Below are positions 15,853 through 24,488 of a stretch of DNA of 32,687 nucleotides, one piece after another. The notes under the pieces are model-generated. The model did not search any database and was not told the DNA's origin. It saw only the letters and a list, made by a program, of their open reading frames with translations. The DNA comes from Aureococcus anophagefferens. Lineage: Eukaryota > Sar > Pelagophyceae > Pelagomonadales > Pelagomonadaceae. The stretch's first letter is position 1. Each line of letters starts with the position of its first letter. Location of the stretch: NCBI RefSeq assembly GCF_000186865.1, contig NW_008705588.1, forward strand, positions 220,639 through 253,325, written 5' to 3'. A program made the translations under genes and the position numbers.

Positions 15853-17427
15853 ATGGTTGCGATTGGGCAGCCTGGCTCGCGCAGGGCCCGTCGCTGCGCA
15901 TCTCTACTGTTCCTGACAGTAGCGTCGGCGCGGGAGTGGTGCCGGCCCGGCGCGCCGTGCTGGCCGTCCGTCGACGAGCTCCGCGGCATCTGCGCGACGC
16001 CGGGCTGCCGCGTATTGCTCCCGGAGGACGACGAGTTCGCGAATGCTTCTCTTCTCCGGGATACGCAGTGGACTTTCACGCCGGGCCTCATCGTCCAGGT
16101 CGCGAGCGTCGAGGACGTCCAGCGCGCCGTGCGCTTCGCCGCGGCCAAGTCCGTCGAGCCGCGGGTCTTCAACACCGGCCACTGCTACGACGGGCATTGC
16201 TCGGGCGACGGCGTGCTCCGCGTGGACGTCGGCGCGCTGAACGCGACCGAGTGGGTCACCAGTGGCGACACGTTCCGTATCGGGAGCGGCTGCCGGTGGG
16301 GCGACGTCTACGCCTGGCTCGGAAACTCGAGCGGCCACCGGAGATGCTGCGTCGGCGGAGGAGACCCGAGCGTTGGCGTGACGGGATGGACCTTGGGCGG
16401 CGGACACGGCCCGATGACGCGGGCGTTTGGCATCGGCGTCCAGCAGGTCCTTTCCTTCGAGGTCGTCGACGCCGCCGGCGCCGTGAAGACGGCGTCCGCG
16501 ACGTCGGAGCCGGAGCTCTTCTGGGCGCTCCGCGGCGGCGGCGGCGGCACGTTCGGGATCGTGACGTCGTTCACGCTGCGCAGCCATCCGGACACGGCGG
16601 TCCACTACGCGGCGGCGACCGCGAACATGTCCCTGGGCCTCTACGCCGACTTTGCGGCGCGGCGCGCGCTGTTAAACGGCGTCGGCGACTGGCTCGCGGC
16701 GATCCTGGACCCTACGTCGGGCGACGCGTCCATCAGCGGCACCGTCGAGCTCGATCACGGCGCGCGCCACCAGCTCGTGCTCAAACTCCTCGTCCGCGGC
16801 GGCGACGCCGCGTCGGCGTCTCGGCGCGTCGCGGGCCTCGCGAAGCTCGTCGCGCGAAACCCGGCCGTCGCGAGGCTCGACGAGTTCGCATCCTACGACT
16901 CCTTCGGTCAATATGCCGCGACGATTCCTTCCAAGCCCCCCGGCGCGCCGGAGACGTCCGCGTCCGCGCTCCTGGCGCCCGGCGCCGTCGCCGCCTCCGT
17001 CGCCGCGATCGTCGAGGGCGTGGAGCAGCTCTTCGCCGCGGCGTCGCACGGAACCGAGTTCCAGTGCACGGCCGACATGGTGGGCGGCGCGGCGCTCGCG
17101 GCCCTCGACGACGCGGCCTCGGTGCACGACGCCTGGCGCGCGACGGCGCTCGTCATGGCCTGCTCCGCCTACGGATGGGCCGACGGCGGACGCGACGCCG
17201 CGGCCGCGGCGCTCAACGCCTGGTCCGCGCGCGCGCTCGCGCCGCTCTCGCGCGTCGGCGCCCGAAACCAGAGCGCCTACGTCAATGAGGCGCAGACCGA
17301 CGGCTTCGACGTGCCCTGGAGCGAGCTCTTCTGGGGCTCGCGCTACGGCCGGCTCCTCGACGTGAAGCGGAGCGTCGATCCTGGCGGTTTCTGGCGCTGC
17401 CCGAACTGCGTCGGCTCGGAACTGTAA
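15853..17427 (+). CDS. Secreted FAD-linked oxidoreductase, berberine-bridge-enzyme-like
   Basis: A 524-residue single-exon protein from ATG 15853 with an N-terminal signal peptide (CASLLFLTVASA). The PCMH-type FAD domain spans about residues 70-250: NTGHCYDGHCSGDG carries the His (H110) expected to bind FAD covalently, followed by GVTGWTLGGGHGPMTRAFG and RGGGGGTFGIVTSFTL. The BBE C-terminal module ends YVNEAQTDGFDVPWSELFWG and LLDVKRSVDPGGFW. The family oxidises alcohols, sugars or alkaloid-like substrates with O2, releasing H2O2. The second covalent site (Cys) of plant BBE appears to be Gly here, so single attachment is likely. Several Cys pairs fit a secreted enzyme. The substrate is unknown. 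Confidence 0.88.
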   Translation: MVAIGQPGSRRARRCASLLFLTVASAREWCRPGAPCWPSVDELRGICATPGCRVLLPEDDEFANASLLRDTQWTFTPGLIVQVASVEDVQRAVRFAAAKSVEPRVFNTGHCYDGHCSGDGVLRVDVGALNATEWVTSGDTFRIGSGCRWGDVYAWLGNSSGHRRCCVGGGDPSVGVTGWTLGGGHGPMTRAFGIGVQQVLSFEVVDAAGAVKTASATSEPELFWALRGGGGGTFGIVTSFTLRSHPDTAVHYAAATANMSLGLYADFAARRALLNGVGDWLAAILDPTSGDASISGTVELDHGARHQLVLKLLVRGGDAASASRRVAGLAKLVARNPAVARLDEFASYDSFGQYAATIPSKPPGAPETSASALLAPGAVAASVAAIVEGVEQLFAAASHGTEFQCTADMVGGAALAALDDAASVHDAWRATALVMACSAYGWADGGRDAAAAALNAWSARALAPLSRVGARNQSAYVNEAQTDGFDVPWSELFWGSRYGRLLDVKRSVDPGGFWRCPNCVGSEL

Positions 17428-17674
17428 CTTTTCTTTTTTAGTACCACATGTGGTCCCGCGTTCGATCATCGCGGCTGCGCTCGGACGTTGTATGGCCCGG
17501 GCGCTGCCGCGCCTCGGTCTCCGCGACGACGCGCGACGACACCGACGGGCAGCCGCGTCACAAGGGCGCCGATTATGCATGTTGCAGTGCACTTGTATAG
17601 GCAATGAAGTCAGGAGTGGAGCCAGCTCTGTCCGGATAAGGACTGGGAGAGCCAGCTCTGTCGCCCGACAGCGC
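17428..17674. other. Intergenic upstream of the CHCH gene, with a 12-bp palindrome and a short duplication
   Basis: ACCACATGTGGT (17443-17454) is a perfect 12-bp palindrome containing an E-box-like CACATG. Around 17615-17665 the block GAGCCAGCTCTGTC occurs twice about 31 bp apart. An ATG at 17450 is in frame with the CHCH gene but would add an Arg-rich stretch without family similarity. Confidence 0.5.
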
Positions 17675-17878
17675 ATGGAGGTTGGCGTGCCTGGGAAAGG
17701 TCGCAAGGTCCAGGGCAAGTTCGTTACCGAGTGCAAGGACGCGCAGAAGAAAGCGCTCGAGTGCATCGAGACCAACCCGGTCGACCGCCGCTCGTGCGAT
17801 CCTTTGTTTGCTGCCTACAAGGCGTGCCGCAAGGAGGAGCACAACGCCATCCTCAAGGCCCGCGGCGAAGGACGCTAA
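17675..17878 (+). CDS. Twin-CX9C (CHCH) mitochondrial protein, COX23/CHCHD7-like
   Basis: A 67-residue protein starting at ATG 17675 (MEVGVPGKGRKVQGKF). It holds two CX9C motifs, C-KDAQKKALE-C and C-DPLFAAYKA-C, separated by IETNPVDRRS: the coiled-coil-helix-coiled-coil-helix pattern of small intermembrane-space proteins imported and oxidised by Mia40. The second helix (FAAYKACRKEE) most resembles COX23/CHCHD7, a cytochrome c oxidase assembly factor, but short CHCH proteins are hard to tell apart. Its TAA stop lies only 2 bp before the dipeptidase ATG. Confidence 0.8.
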   Translation: MEVGVPGKGRKVQGKFVTECKDAQKKALECIETNPVDRRSCDPLFAAYKACRKEEHNAILKARGEGR

Positions 17879-17880
17879 CG

Positions 17881-19199
17881 ATGGCTTCGTTCAAGAACTT
17901 CGAGTTCGACGCCAACGGCGTCAACGCCTGGGGCCACGACGCGGCGCTCTTGGCGCGTGCGCGCAAGCTGCACGACCCGCCGAACGTGACGATGGACGGC
18001 CACAACGACCTCCCGTGGACGCTGTACCAGGCCTACGAGCATCGGCTCGAGAAGGTGGACCTGCGGGAGCCGCAGGAGGCCGTGCACTGCCCGGCGCTCC
18101 GGCACCGGTACCTGCACACGGATTTCCCGCGCGTCCGCAAGGGCGGCCTCACGGCGCAGTTCTGGTCCGTCTACGTGCCGACGCAGATTAGGGGCGACGC
18201 GGCGGTGCAGAAGACGCTCGAGCAGATCGACGTCGTGCACCGGCTCTGCGAAAAGTACAGCGGCGAGATGGGCTTCGCGTGGAGCGCGGCGGACGTGCGG
18301 CGCATCGTCGCCGAGGGCAAGCTCGCGAGCATGTGCGGCGTCGAGGGCGGCCACCAGATCAACGGATCGCTCGCGACGCTGCGCATGTACCACCGGCTCG
18401 GCGTGCGTTACATGTCCGCGACCCGCGTCTTTTATTCTTTCGGGGGTGTCGCGCCGCGTCGCGCGCCCGGAAGCCCGCCCGCGCCGCGCCGCCCGCCGCC
18501 GACGCCGCGTTCCACAGGACGTTGACGCACAACGGCGGGCCCGGCTGGGCCGACGCGGCGCTCGACGACGACAGCAAGTACGTCGAGCACGCGAAGGCCG
18601 GCGGCCTCTCGCCCTTTGGCTGCGAGGTCGTCCGCGAGATGAACCGCGTCGGCATGGCCGTGGACATCGCGCACGTGCACGAGGACACGATGCGCAAGGC
18701 CATCGAGGTCAGCGAGGCGCCCGTCATCTTCTCGCACTCGAACACGCGCGCGGTCTGCAACCACCCCCGGAACGTGCCCGACGACGTGCTGCTCAGTCTG
18801 AAGAACGGCAAGGACGGCGTGGTCATGATAAACATCAACGCGCCCTTCATCGCCGGAGACTTCTTCGTCAAGGACGGCAAGGTCGGCGCCACGGTCAAGG
18901 AGGTCGCGGACCACGTCGACCACGCGAAAAAGGTCACGGGCTCCGTCGCCCACATCGGCCTCGGCGCGGACTACGACGGCATCAAGTCGCCCTCGCGCGG
19001 CATGGAGGACGTGTCCACGTACCCGATCCTCACGGCGGAGCTCCTCAAGCGCGGCTACACCGACGACGAGATCATCGCCATCAACGGCGGCAACGTCATC
19101 CGCGTCATGGAGAAGATCGAGGCCGTCGCCGCCCGGCTCCAGAAGACCCGCCTCGCCTCCGAGGCGACGCCCGCGGACTTTGGCGAGGTCGCGCTCTGA
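17881..19199 (+). CDS. M19-family (renal-type) dipeptidase, two exons
   Basis: Exons 17881-18413 and 18518-19199, joined by a 104-nt GT-AG intron (phase 2), encode 404 residues. The join gives GVRYM|TLTHNGGPGWADAAL, the conserved family sequence. Binuclear zinc ligands are visible: DGHNDLPW near the N-terminus (His and Asp), Glu in GVEGGHQ, His in IFSHSNTRA and in VCNHPRNVPDD, and Asp in GLGADYDGI. It cleaves dipeptides at the zinc centre. There is no signal peptide (MASFKNFEFDANG), so unlike the GPI-anchored animal enzyme it is probably cytosolic. The start codon is 2 bp after the CHCH gene stop. The C-terminal INGGNVIRVME matches the family end. Confidence 0.9.
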
Positions 19200-19267
19200 C
19201 GAGCCGTCCGCCGCGAGGCGCGGACGGCGAGGCCTACGGCGTTGTGCGAGGCCCGGACGAAGCTAAC

Positions 19268-19336
19268 ATGGAGTCGATTGAAAACATCGCGTCGGCGGGC
19301 GCCAGCAGTCGCCGGCGACGGCCATCGTCCACTTGA
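19268..19336 (+). other. Short upstream ORF before the nucleoporin gene
   Basis: ATG 19268 opens a 22-codon ORF (MESIENIASAGASSRRRRPS...) that stops 5 bp before the nucleoporin ATG, in another frame. It could be a regulatory uORF, or part of an alternatively spliced first exon; nothing in the sequence decides this. Confidence 0.3.
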
Positions 19337-19341
19337 CGGAC

Positions 19342-22300
19342 ATGGGCCTCCTGAGCTATATACCCATCGTCAATCGGTTCCTGCCGCAAGAGGAGCCTCA
19401 GGCGTCGGCGCCGGTGGTGGAATCTCAGTCCCCGTTCGGCGACACGGTCGCGGCGGCGCCAGGATCGAATGGGGCGCGCGGCGCCGTGCTGAACGGTGCC
19501 TCGGCCGCGCCGCCGGCGGGTCTGGCGGCGGCCGGCGCGTTCGGCGGCGAACTCGGCCAGGGGGCCGTCGACCTCGCCCCGGCCGGCGGGGCGTTCGGGT
19601 CCGGCCGCGCCGCGCCGGCGCCGCGCCGCGTCGACGGCGGCGACGCGGGCGCGCGGCCGCAGGAGCCGTCCTGGGCGCGCTGGGAGGACGGCCTGCGCGA
19701 CGCGCGGCCCGCGCGGCGCTCCCTGGGCGGGGAGCGGCGGCGCTACGACGACGACGACGTCGACATGGCGGACCGGCGCGCGTACGCGGCGCCGCCGCGG
19801 CGCCGCTACTACGACGACGCGGACCGCGGCTACTCCGAGGTCGGCCCGCCGCGCTACTACGAGGAGGACTACGGCTGGGACGACCGCCGCGGCCGGCCCG
19901 CGCGGCGCTACGACGACGACGGCTACGGCTACGAGCCGCGGCCCCCGGTCGAGGACCGCTTCGAGGGCCGGCGGCGGCCGCGCGACGCGTACCGCGGGTC
20001 GCCGGCGGCGCCGCCGCCCCGGCGGCGGAGCACGGGCGCGCCCTACCCCGCGAGCCGCGGCGAGGGCGACTTTGGGGCCTGGAAGCGGCCGCGCGACGAC
20101 GAGGCGACCGAGTACCTCGACGAGCTCGCGGACGGCGTCGGCTCGCCGTTCGACGGGTCCCTCCAGGGCGTCGCGCGGCGCGCGGCGAAGCGGCGCCGGA
20201 GCCTCGGCGGCGCGGGCGTCGACTCGTCCTACGGCGAGCCCTTCGGGGGGCGCACCAACGGCGGCGGCGCGCTCGTCGTCGCGCCGCAGCTCGAGCCGCC
20301 GGCGCGGCGGTCGCTCGCGCCCGAGGCGCTCGCCGCGGCGCGGTCCATGGGGCGGTCGCCCCGGCGCGAGTCGTCGGCCGTCGCGCGGAAGATCCTCGAG
20401 GCCCTCGCCCAGATCTCGGCGCCCCTCGACGAGGCCCGCGAGAAGCTCGCGCCGCCGCTCGAGCTCGTCGACCTCGCGCCGCCCGCGCCCGCGGCGCCGC
20501 GCGCCGCGGCGCCGCCGCCACCGACGAAGCCCGCGTCGCCCGTGAAGAAGCCCCTGACGGCGGCCCCGCCGCCGCCCATCGCGTCGCCCGTCCTGTCCCC
20601 CCCGGCGCCCGCGCCGCGGCCCGCGACGACGCCGCACCCCAAGACGGGGCTCGCGACGTTCCCGCCCGAGCCCGCGTTCGCGGCGCCCCCGGCGCCCCCG
20701 GCGGCGGCGCCGGCGCCCACGGGCGACGACGAGTTTACCTTCACGGAGGCCGACGGCGAGCCCGCGCCGCCCGCGACGTCCATCTTCGGCCGCGCGGACG
20801 CCAAGGCGTCCGCGGTGCCGGACTTCATCTTCTCGCCGCCCGCGCGCCGCTCCAAGAAGAAGCGCGACGGCGACGCGGCGCCCAAGGACGACGCCGCGAA
20901 GAAGATCAAGACCTTCGACTTCATGGGCTCCGCGGACAAGGCGGCGAGCGCGGCCTTCGCGATGCCCGCGGCGACGCCCGCGCCCAAGAAGGCCGCCGCG
21001 CCGTCGACGACGACGGCCGCGCCGTCGACGGCGCTGCCGACGAGCGGCTGGGGCGACATGTTCAAGCGCCCCCCGGGCCAGTGGAAGTGCGACGCCTGCT
21101 ACGTCTGGAACGACAAGGACAAGACCAAGTGCGTCTCGTGCGAGACGCCCCGCTCCGACCCGCTCTCCGACGCCGCCGGCGAGCTCGCGGCCGCCAACGG
21201 CAACGGCGCCGCAACGCCCGCGGGCGGCGCGCCGACGTCCGCCGTCGCGGCGCCCTTCACCTTCGGGACGCCCGTGCCGCCGGCGCTCTCCAAGGGCGCC
21301 GCGCCGACGCCCGTGCCGATCTCGTTCGGCGCGCCGACGCCCAAGTCGGACGCGTCCGACAAGTCGAAGAAGTCCGTCAGCTTCGCCGCGCCCGAGCCCC
21401 CGGCGGCCTCCAAGCCCGCCTTCAGCTTCGGCGGGCCGGCGACGCCCCACCCGGGCGCGGCGCCCGCGGACGACGCGCCCGCGGCGCCGCCGCCGACGTT
21501 CGGCTTCGCCGCGGCCCCGGCGGCCAAGGCCGCCGACGAGCCCAAGCCCGCCGTGTCCTTTGGCTCGTCGGCGGCCCCGGCCGTGACCTTTGGCGCGCCG
21601 CCGGCCAAGGCCGACGCGCCCAAGGCCGACGAGCCCAAGCCGGCCTTCACCTTCGGCGCGCCGACGCCGACGCCGGCCGCGCCGGCCGCCGACGCGCCGA
21701 CGCCCGCGGCGCCCGCCTTCTCCTTCGGCGCCGCGGCGCCCGCGCCGACGCCCGCGGCCCCGGCTCCNNNNNNNNNNNNNNNNNNNNNNNNNNNNNNNNN
21801 NNNNNNNNNNNNNNNNNNNNNNNNNNNNNNNNNNNNNNNNNNNNNNNNNNNNNNNNNNNNNNNNNNNNNNNNNNNNNNNNNNNNNNNNNNNNNNNNNNNN
21901 NNNNNNNNNNNNNNNNNNNNNNNNNNNNNNNNNNNNNNNNNNNNNNNNNNNNNNNNNNNNNNNNNNNNNNNNNNNNNNNNNNNNNNNNNNNNNNNNNNNN
22001 NNNNNNNNNNNNNNNNNNNNNNNNNNNNNNNNNNNNNNNNNNNNNNNNNNNNNNNNNNNNNNNNNNNNNNNNNNNNNNNNNNNNNNNNNNNNNNNNNNNN
22101 NNNNNNNNNNNNNNNNNNNNNNNNNNNNNNNNNNNNNNNNNNNNNNNNNNNNNNNNNNNNNNNNNNNNNNNNNNNNNNNNNNNNNNNNNNNNNNNNNNNN
22201 NNNNNNNNNNNNNNNNNNNNNNNNNNNNNNNNNNNNNNNNNNNNNNNNNNNNNNNNNNNNNNNNNNNNNNNGCTTCGGCGCCGCCGCGCCGCCCGCCGCC

Positions 22301-22507
22301 CCGGCCTTTGGCATGGGGGGCGCGCCCATGGGCGGCGCGCCCGCGTTCGGCGCGCCCGCGCCGCAGGCCGCGGGCGCGCCGTTCGCCTTCGGCGCGGCCG
22401 CGCCCGAACCCGCCGCCGGCGGCTTCAGCATCGGCGCCGGCGGCGCCCCCAAGAAAAGCAAGGCCGGCCGCCGAATCATCAAGGCCAAACGCCCGCCTCG
22501 GGCCTAG
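19342..22507 (+). CDS. FG nucleoporin with one RanBP2-type zinc finger (Nup1/Nup153-like), broken by an assembly gap
   Basis: From ATG 19342 the N-terminus MGLLSYIPIVNRFL is a short amphipathic helix of the kind that docks Nup1/Nup60/Nup153 on the inner nuclear membrane. A Tyr/Arg/Asp-rich region follows (RRRYYDDADRGYSE), then Pro/Ala-rich segments. A RanBP2-type zinc finger is at about 21085-21150 (WKCDACYVWN...KCVSCETPR). At least a dozen FG motifs follow (FTFGTP, ISFGAP, FSFGGP, VTFGAP). After the gap come four more and a basic tail (PKKSKAGRRIIKAKRPPRA) like the importin-binding end of Nup1-type proteins. It should act in the nuclear-pore basket, binding transport receptors through FG repeats. 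The 504 N (21768-22271) break the frame, so the gap length is only an estimate. Confidence 0.85.
21768..22271. other. Assembly gap (504 N)
   Basis: A run of 504 N inside the FG-repeat region of the nucleoporin. The sequence on both sides is a GC-rich, near-repetitive FG/Ala-Pro coding region, which is difficult to assemble. If the coding sequence is continuous, the true length must be 2 modulo 3, so 504 cannot be exact. Confidence 0.95.
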
Positions 22508-23392
22508 GATTCGCGCCCGTCGACCAAACGACGATCCCCGTCCTCCCTTCTCCCCCTTATAGAAATACTCCAGGTCTCTATGTTTTTTTTGGGGGGGGTG
22601 GGCGTGTCTTCGGGCGGCGCGCTACGCACGCACTTACACACGCCGCAGTGCAGTTCCAACTTGGCTGCTCGGCCGCGGCGGCGGCCGCGGGCGCGCGGCG
22701 AGATCGTCGGTGACCGCGCTGCGAGGTGTGGTGGACTAGCAGTGCTCCAAGCGTGGCGGATGATGGCGGGGCGACATCGCTCTGCGCACGTAGGACCGCA
22801 TGTCATCGTGGTCGCGATCGCTGCCTTCGAGTACTTGCGGCGACCCCCGGCGAGAGGTACCCCCGGCGCCCCAGCCGCGGCATCCGCGATACTCGCTGTC
22901 TTGGCTCAGCTCGCTCTACGAGGTGAGCGCGCTCGCCTCTCTCCCCCTCGCGCGGCGCGGGACGATGATGGTGTGCGGCGCCGGTGACGTGACACGACGC
23001 CGACGGCGGCTGCGTGAGCGTGTGCCGAAAATCGGGACGTGGCCGCGCGGAGATCGCTCTCCGCTCGGTCTCGCCCGACGACGGCCTGCGCGGTCGGCAG
23101 CTCGCGGACGGGACCGCCGCGCGGCGCTCTACGGCCCTGACTCGTGGCCGCGGACGTCGTGCGGTGGGCCGCTGCGCCGTCGCTGCGGGCCGGCGGGCTC
23201 CGCGCCGAGCGCAGCGCCGGGCTCGGCCTCGGCCCGGCCGTCGCCGTCGCTCTGTCACTGTCGCCGTCGCCCCCGCCGTCGCGCCGCCGCCCCCTCCCCG
23301 CCGCCGTCGCCGCCGCCGCCCCCGCCGCACCCCCATTTCCACTCACCCCCCTCGGACGCGCGACGTCGACGCCCTCGCTCCTTAGGTTCACC
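22508..23392. other. 885-bp region between nucleoporin and eS1 genes
   Basis: No protein-coding gene is supported: ORFs here are Arg/Ala/Pro-rich without family motifs. It starts with the nucleoporin 3' UTR (T8G8 run near 22585-22600). Towards the eS1 gene there is a long pyrimidine-rich tract (23270-23355) ending CTCCTTAG just before the ATG, which looks like a 3' splice site. A strong donor-like GAG|GTGAGC occurs at 22922. A 5'-UTR intron of the eS1 gene is therefore plausible, as in many ribosomal-protein genes. Confidence 0.4.
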
Positions 23393-24202
23393 ATGGCGGT
23401 CGGCAAGAACAAGCGCTTGACCAAGTCCAAGAAGGGCGGCAAGAAGAAGGCGACGGACCCCTTCCTCAAGAAGGAATGGTACGAGATCAAGGCGCCGTCC
23501 ATGTTCTCGCAGCGCAACGCGGGCAAGACGCTCGTGACGCGGACGCAGGGCACGAAGATCGCGTCCGACGCGCTCAAGGGCCGGGTCTTCGACCTGTCCC
23601 TCGCGGACCTTAACAACGACGAGGACCAGACGTACCGCAAGATCAAGCTCGTGTGCGAGGACATCCAGGGCTACAACTGCCTGACGAACTTCCACGGCAT
23701 GGACATGACGCGCGACAAGCTCGCGTCGCTCATCAAGAAGTGGCAGACCCTCATCGAGGGCAACGTCGACGTGAAGACGACCGACGGCTACACGCTCCGC
23801 ATGTTCTGCATCGCGTTCACGACGAAGATGCCCAACCAGATCGCGAAGATGTGCTACGCGAACAGCGCGCAGGTCCGCCTGATCCGCAAGAAGATGGTCG
23901 AGATCATGCGCGACGAGGCGACCAAGTGCGACCTCAAGGAGCTCGTCCTCAAGCTCATCCCCGAGTACATGGGCACGGAGATCGAGAAGGCGTGCGCGGG
24001 CATCTTCCCGCTCCAGAACGTCTTCGTCCGCAAGGTCAAGGTCCTCAAGAAGCCCAAGTTCGACCTCACGAAGCTCATGGAGCTCCACGGCGACGCGGGC
24101 AACGAGGACTCCGGCGCCGCCGTCCCGCGGGAAGGCGAGGGCGAGGAGGTCGCCGCGGCCGAGAAGGACATCGAGAAGGCCGCGTCGGGCGGCCGGCTCT
24201 AG
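23393..24202 (+). CDS. RPS3A: 40S ribosomal protein eS1 (RPS3A)
   Basis: A 269-residue protein from ATG 23393 in a CACCATGG context. It shows the eS1 pattern from end to end: [70 protein letters not shown] and [16 protein letters not shown]. The tail is acidic and Ala-rich ([20 protein letters not shown]). eS1 sits on the 40S platform near the mRNA exit channel. Length is typical. Upstream longer frames are not real starts, since the ORF before the ATG lies in the pyrimidine-rich tract. Confidence 0.97.
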   Translation: MAVGKNKRLTKSKKGGKKKATDPFLKKEWYEIKAPSMFSQRNAGKTLVTRTQGTKIASDALKGRVFDLSLADLNNDEDQTYRKIKLVCEDIQGYNCLTNFHGMDMTRDKLASLIKKWQTLIEGNVDVKTTDGYTLRMFCIAFTTKMPNQIAKMCYANSAQVRLIRKKMVEIMRDEATKCDLKELVLKLIPEYMGTEIEKACAGIFPLQNVFVRKVKVLKKPKFDLTKLMELHGDAGNEDSGAAVPREGEGEEVAAAEKDIEKAASGGRL

Positions 24203-24488
24203 GAAGCGAGGCAAGCGCGCTTCGCTCCGATCAACGTAGTAACAGTCGACAAAAAAAAAAAAAAAACACCCGGCAACCTCGCTCTCCCACTCCCCGACGG
24301 TGGCCCGCGGGGCCACAGACGCGCGCACGCAAGGGTCACGCGTACTAGTGCGTCGTCCTGAGGAGGCGTCCGAGGCGCCGGCCAATCAGCGACGCCGCTG
24401 CAGTGTCAAAAAAACATCGAAAAAACCTCGAGTGGCCAAGCGCCGCCGCCACGCTGCCACAGCCTGCGGCACCCGGGCGCCGTCCGCC
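24203..24488. other. Intergenic, eS1 to P4-ATPase
   Basis: An A16 run near 24251-24266 lies about 50 bp after the eS1 stop. The ATPase frame is open upstream of its ATG but contains no other in-frame ATG and encodes only Arg-rich sequence, so it is read as 5' UTR. No other gene is seen. Confidence 0.5.

Noticed and set aside
19234..22488. Long alternative frames across the nucleoporin, including through the N gap
   Set aside because: They consist of Arg/Ala/Gly strings and run through unknown bases. The zinc finger and FG motifs are in the other frame.
22580..23014. Several ORFs upstream of eS1, considered as a small gene
   Set aside because: There are no recognisable motifs, several frames overlap, and the sequence is better explained as UTR, promoter or intron.
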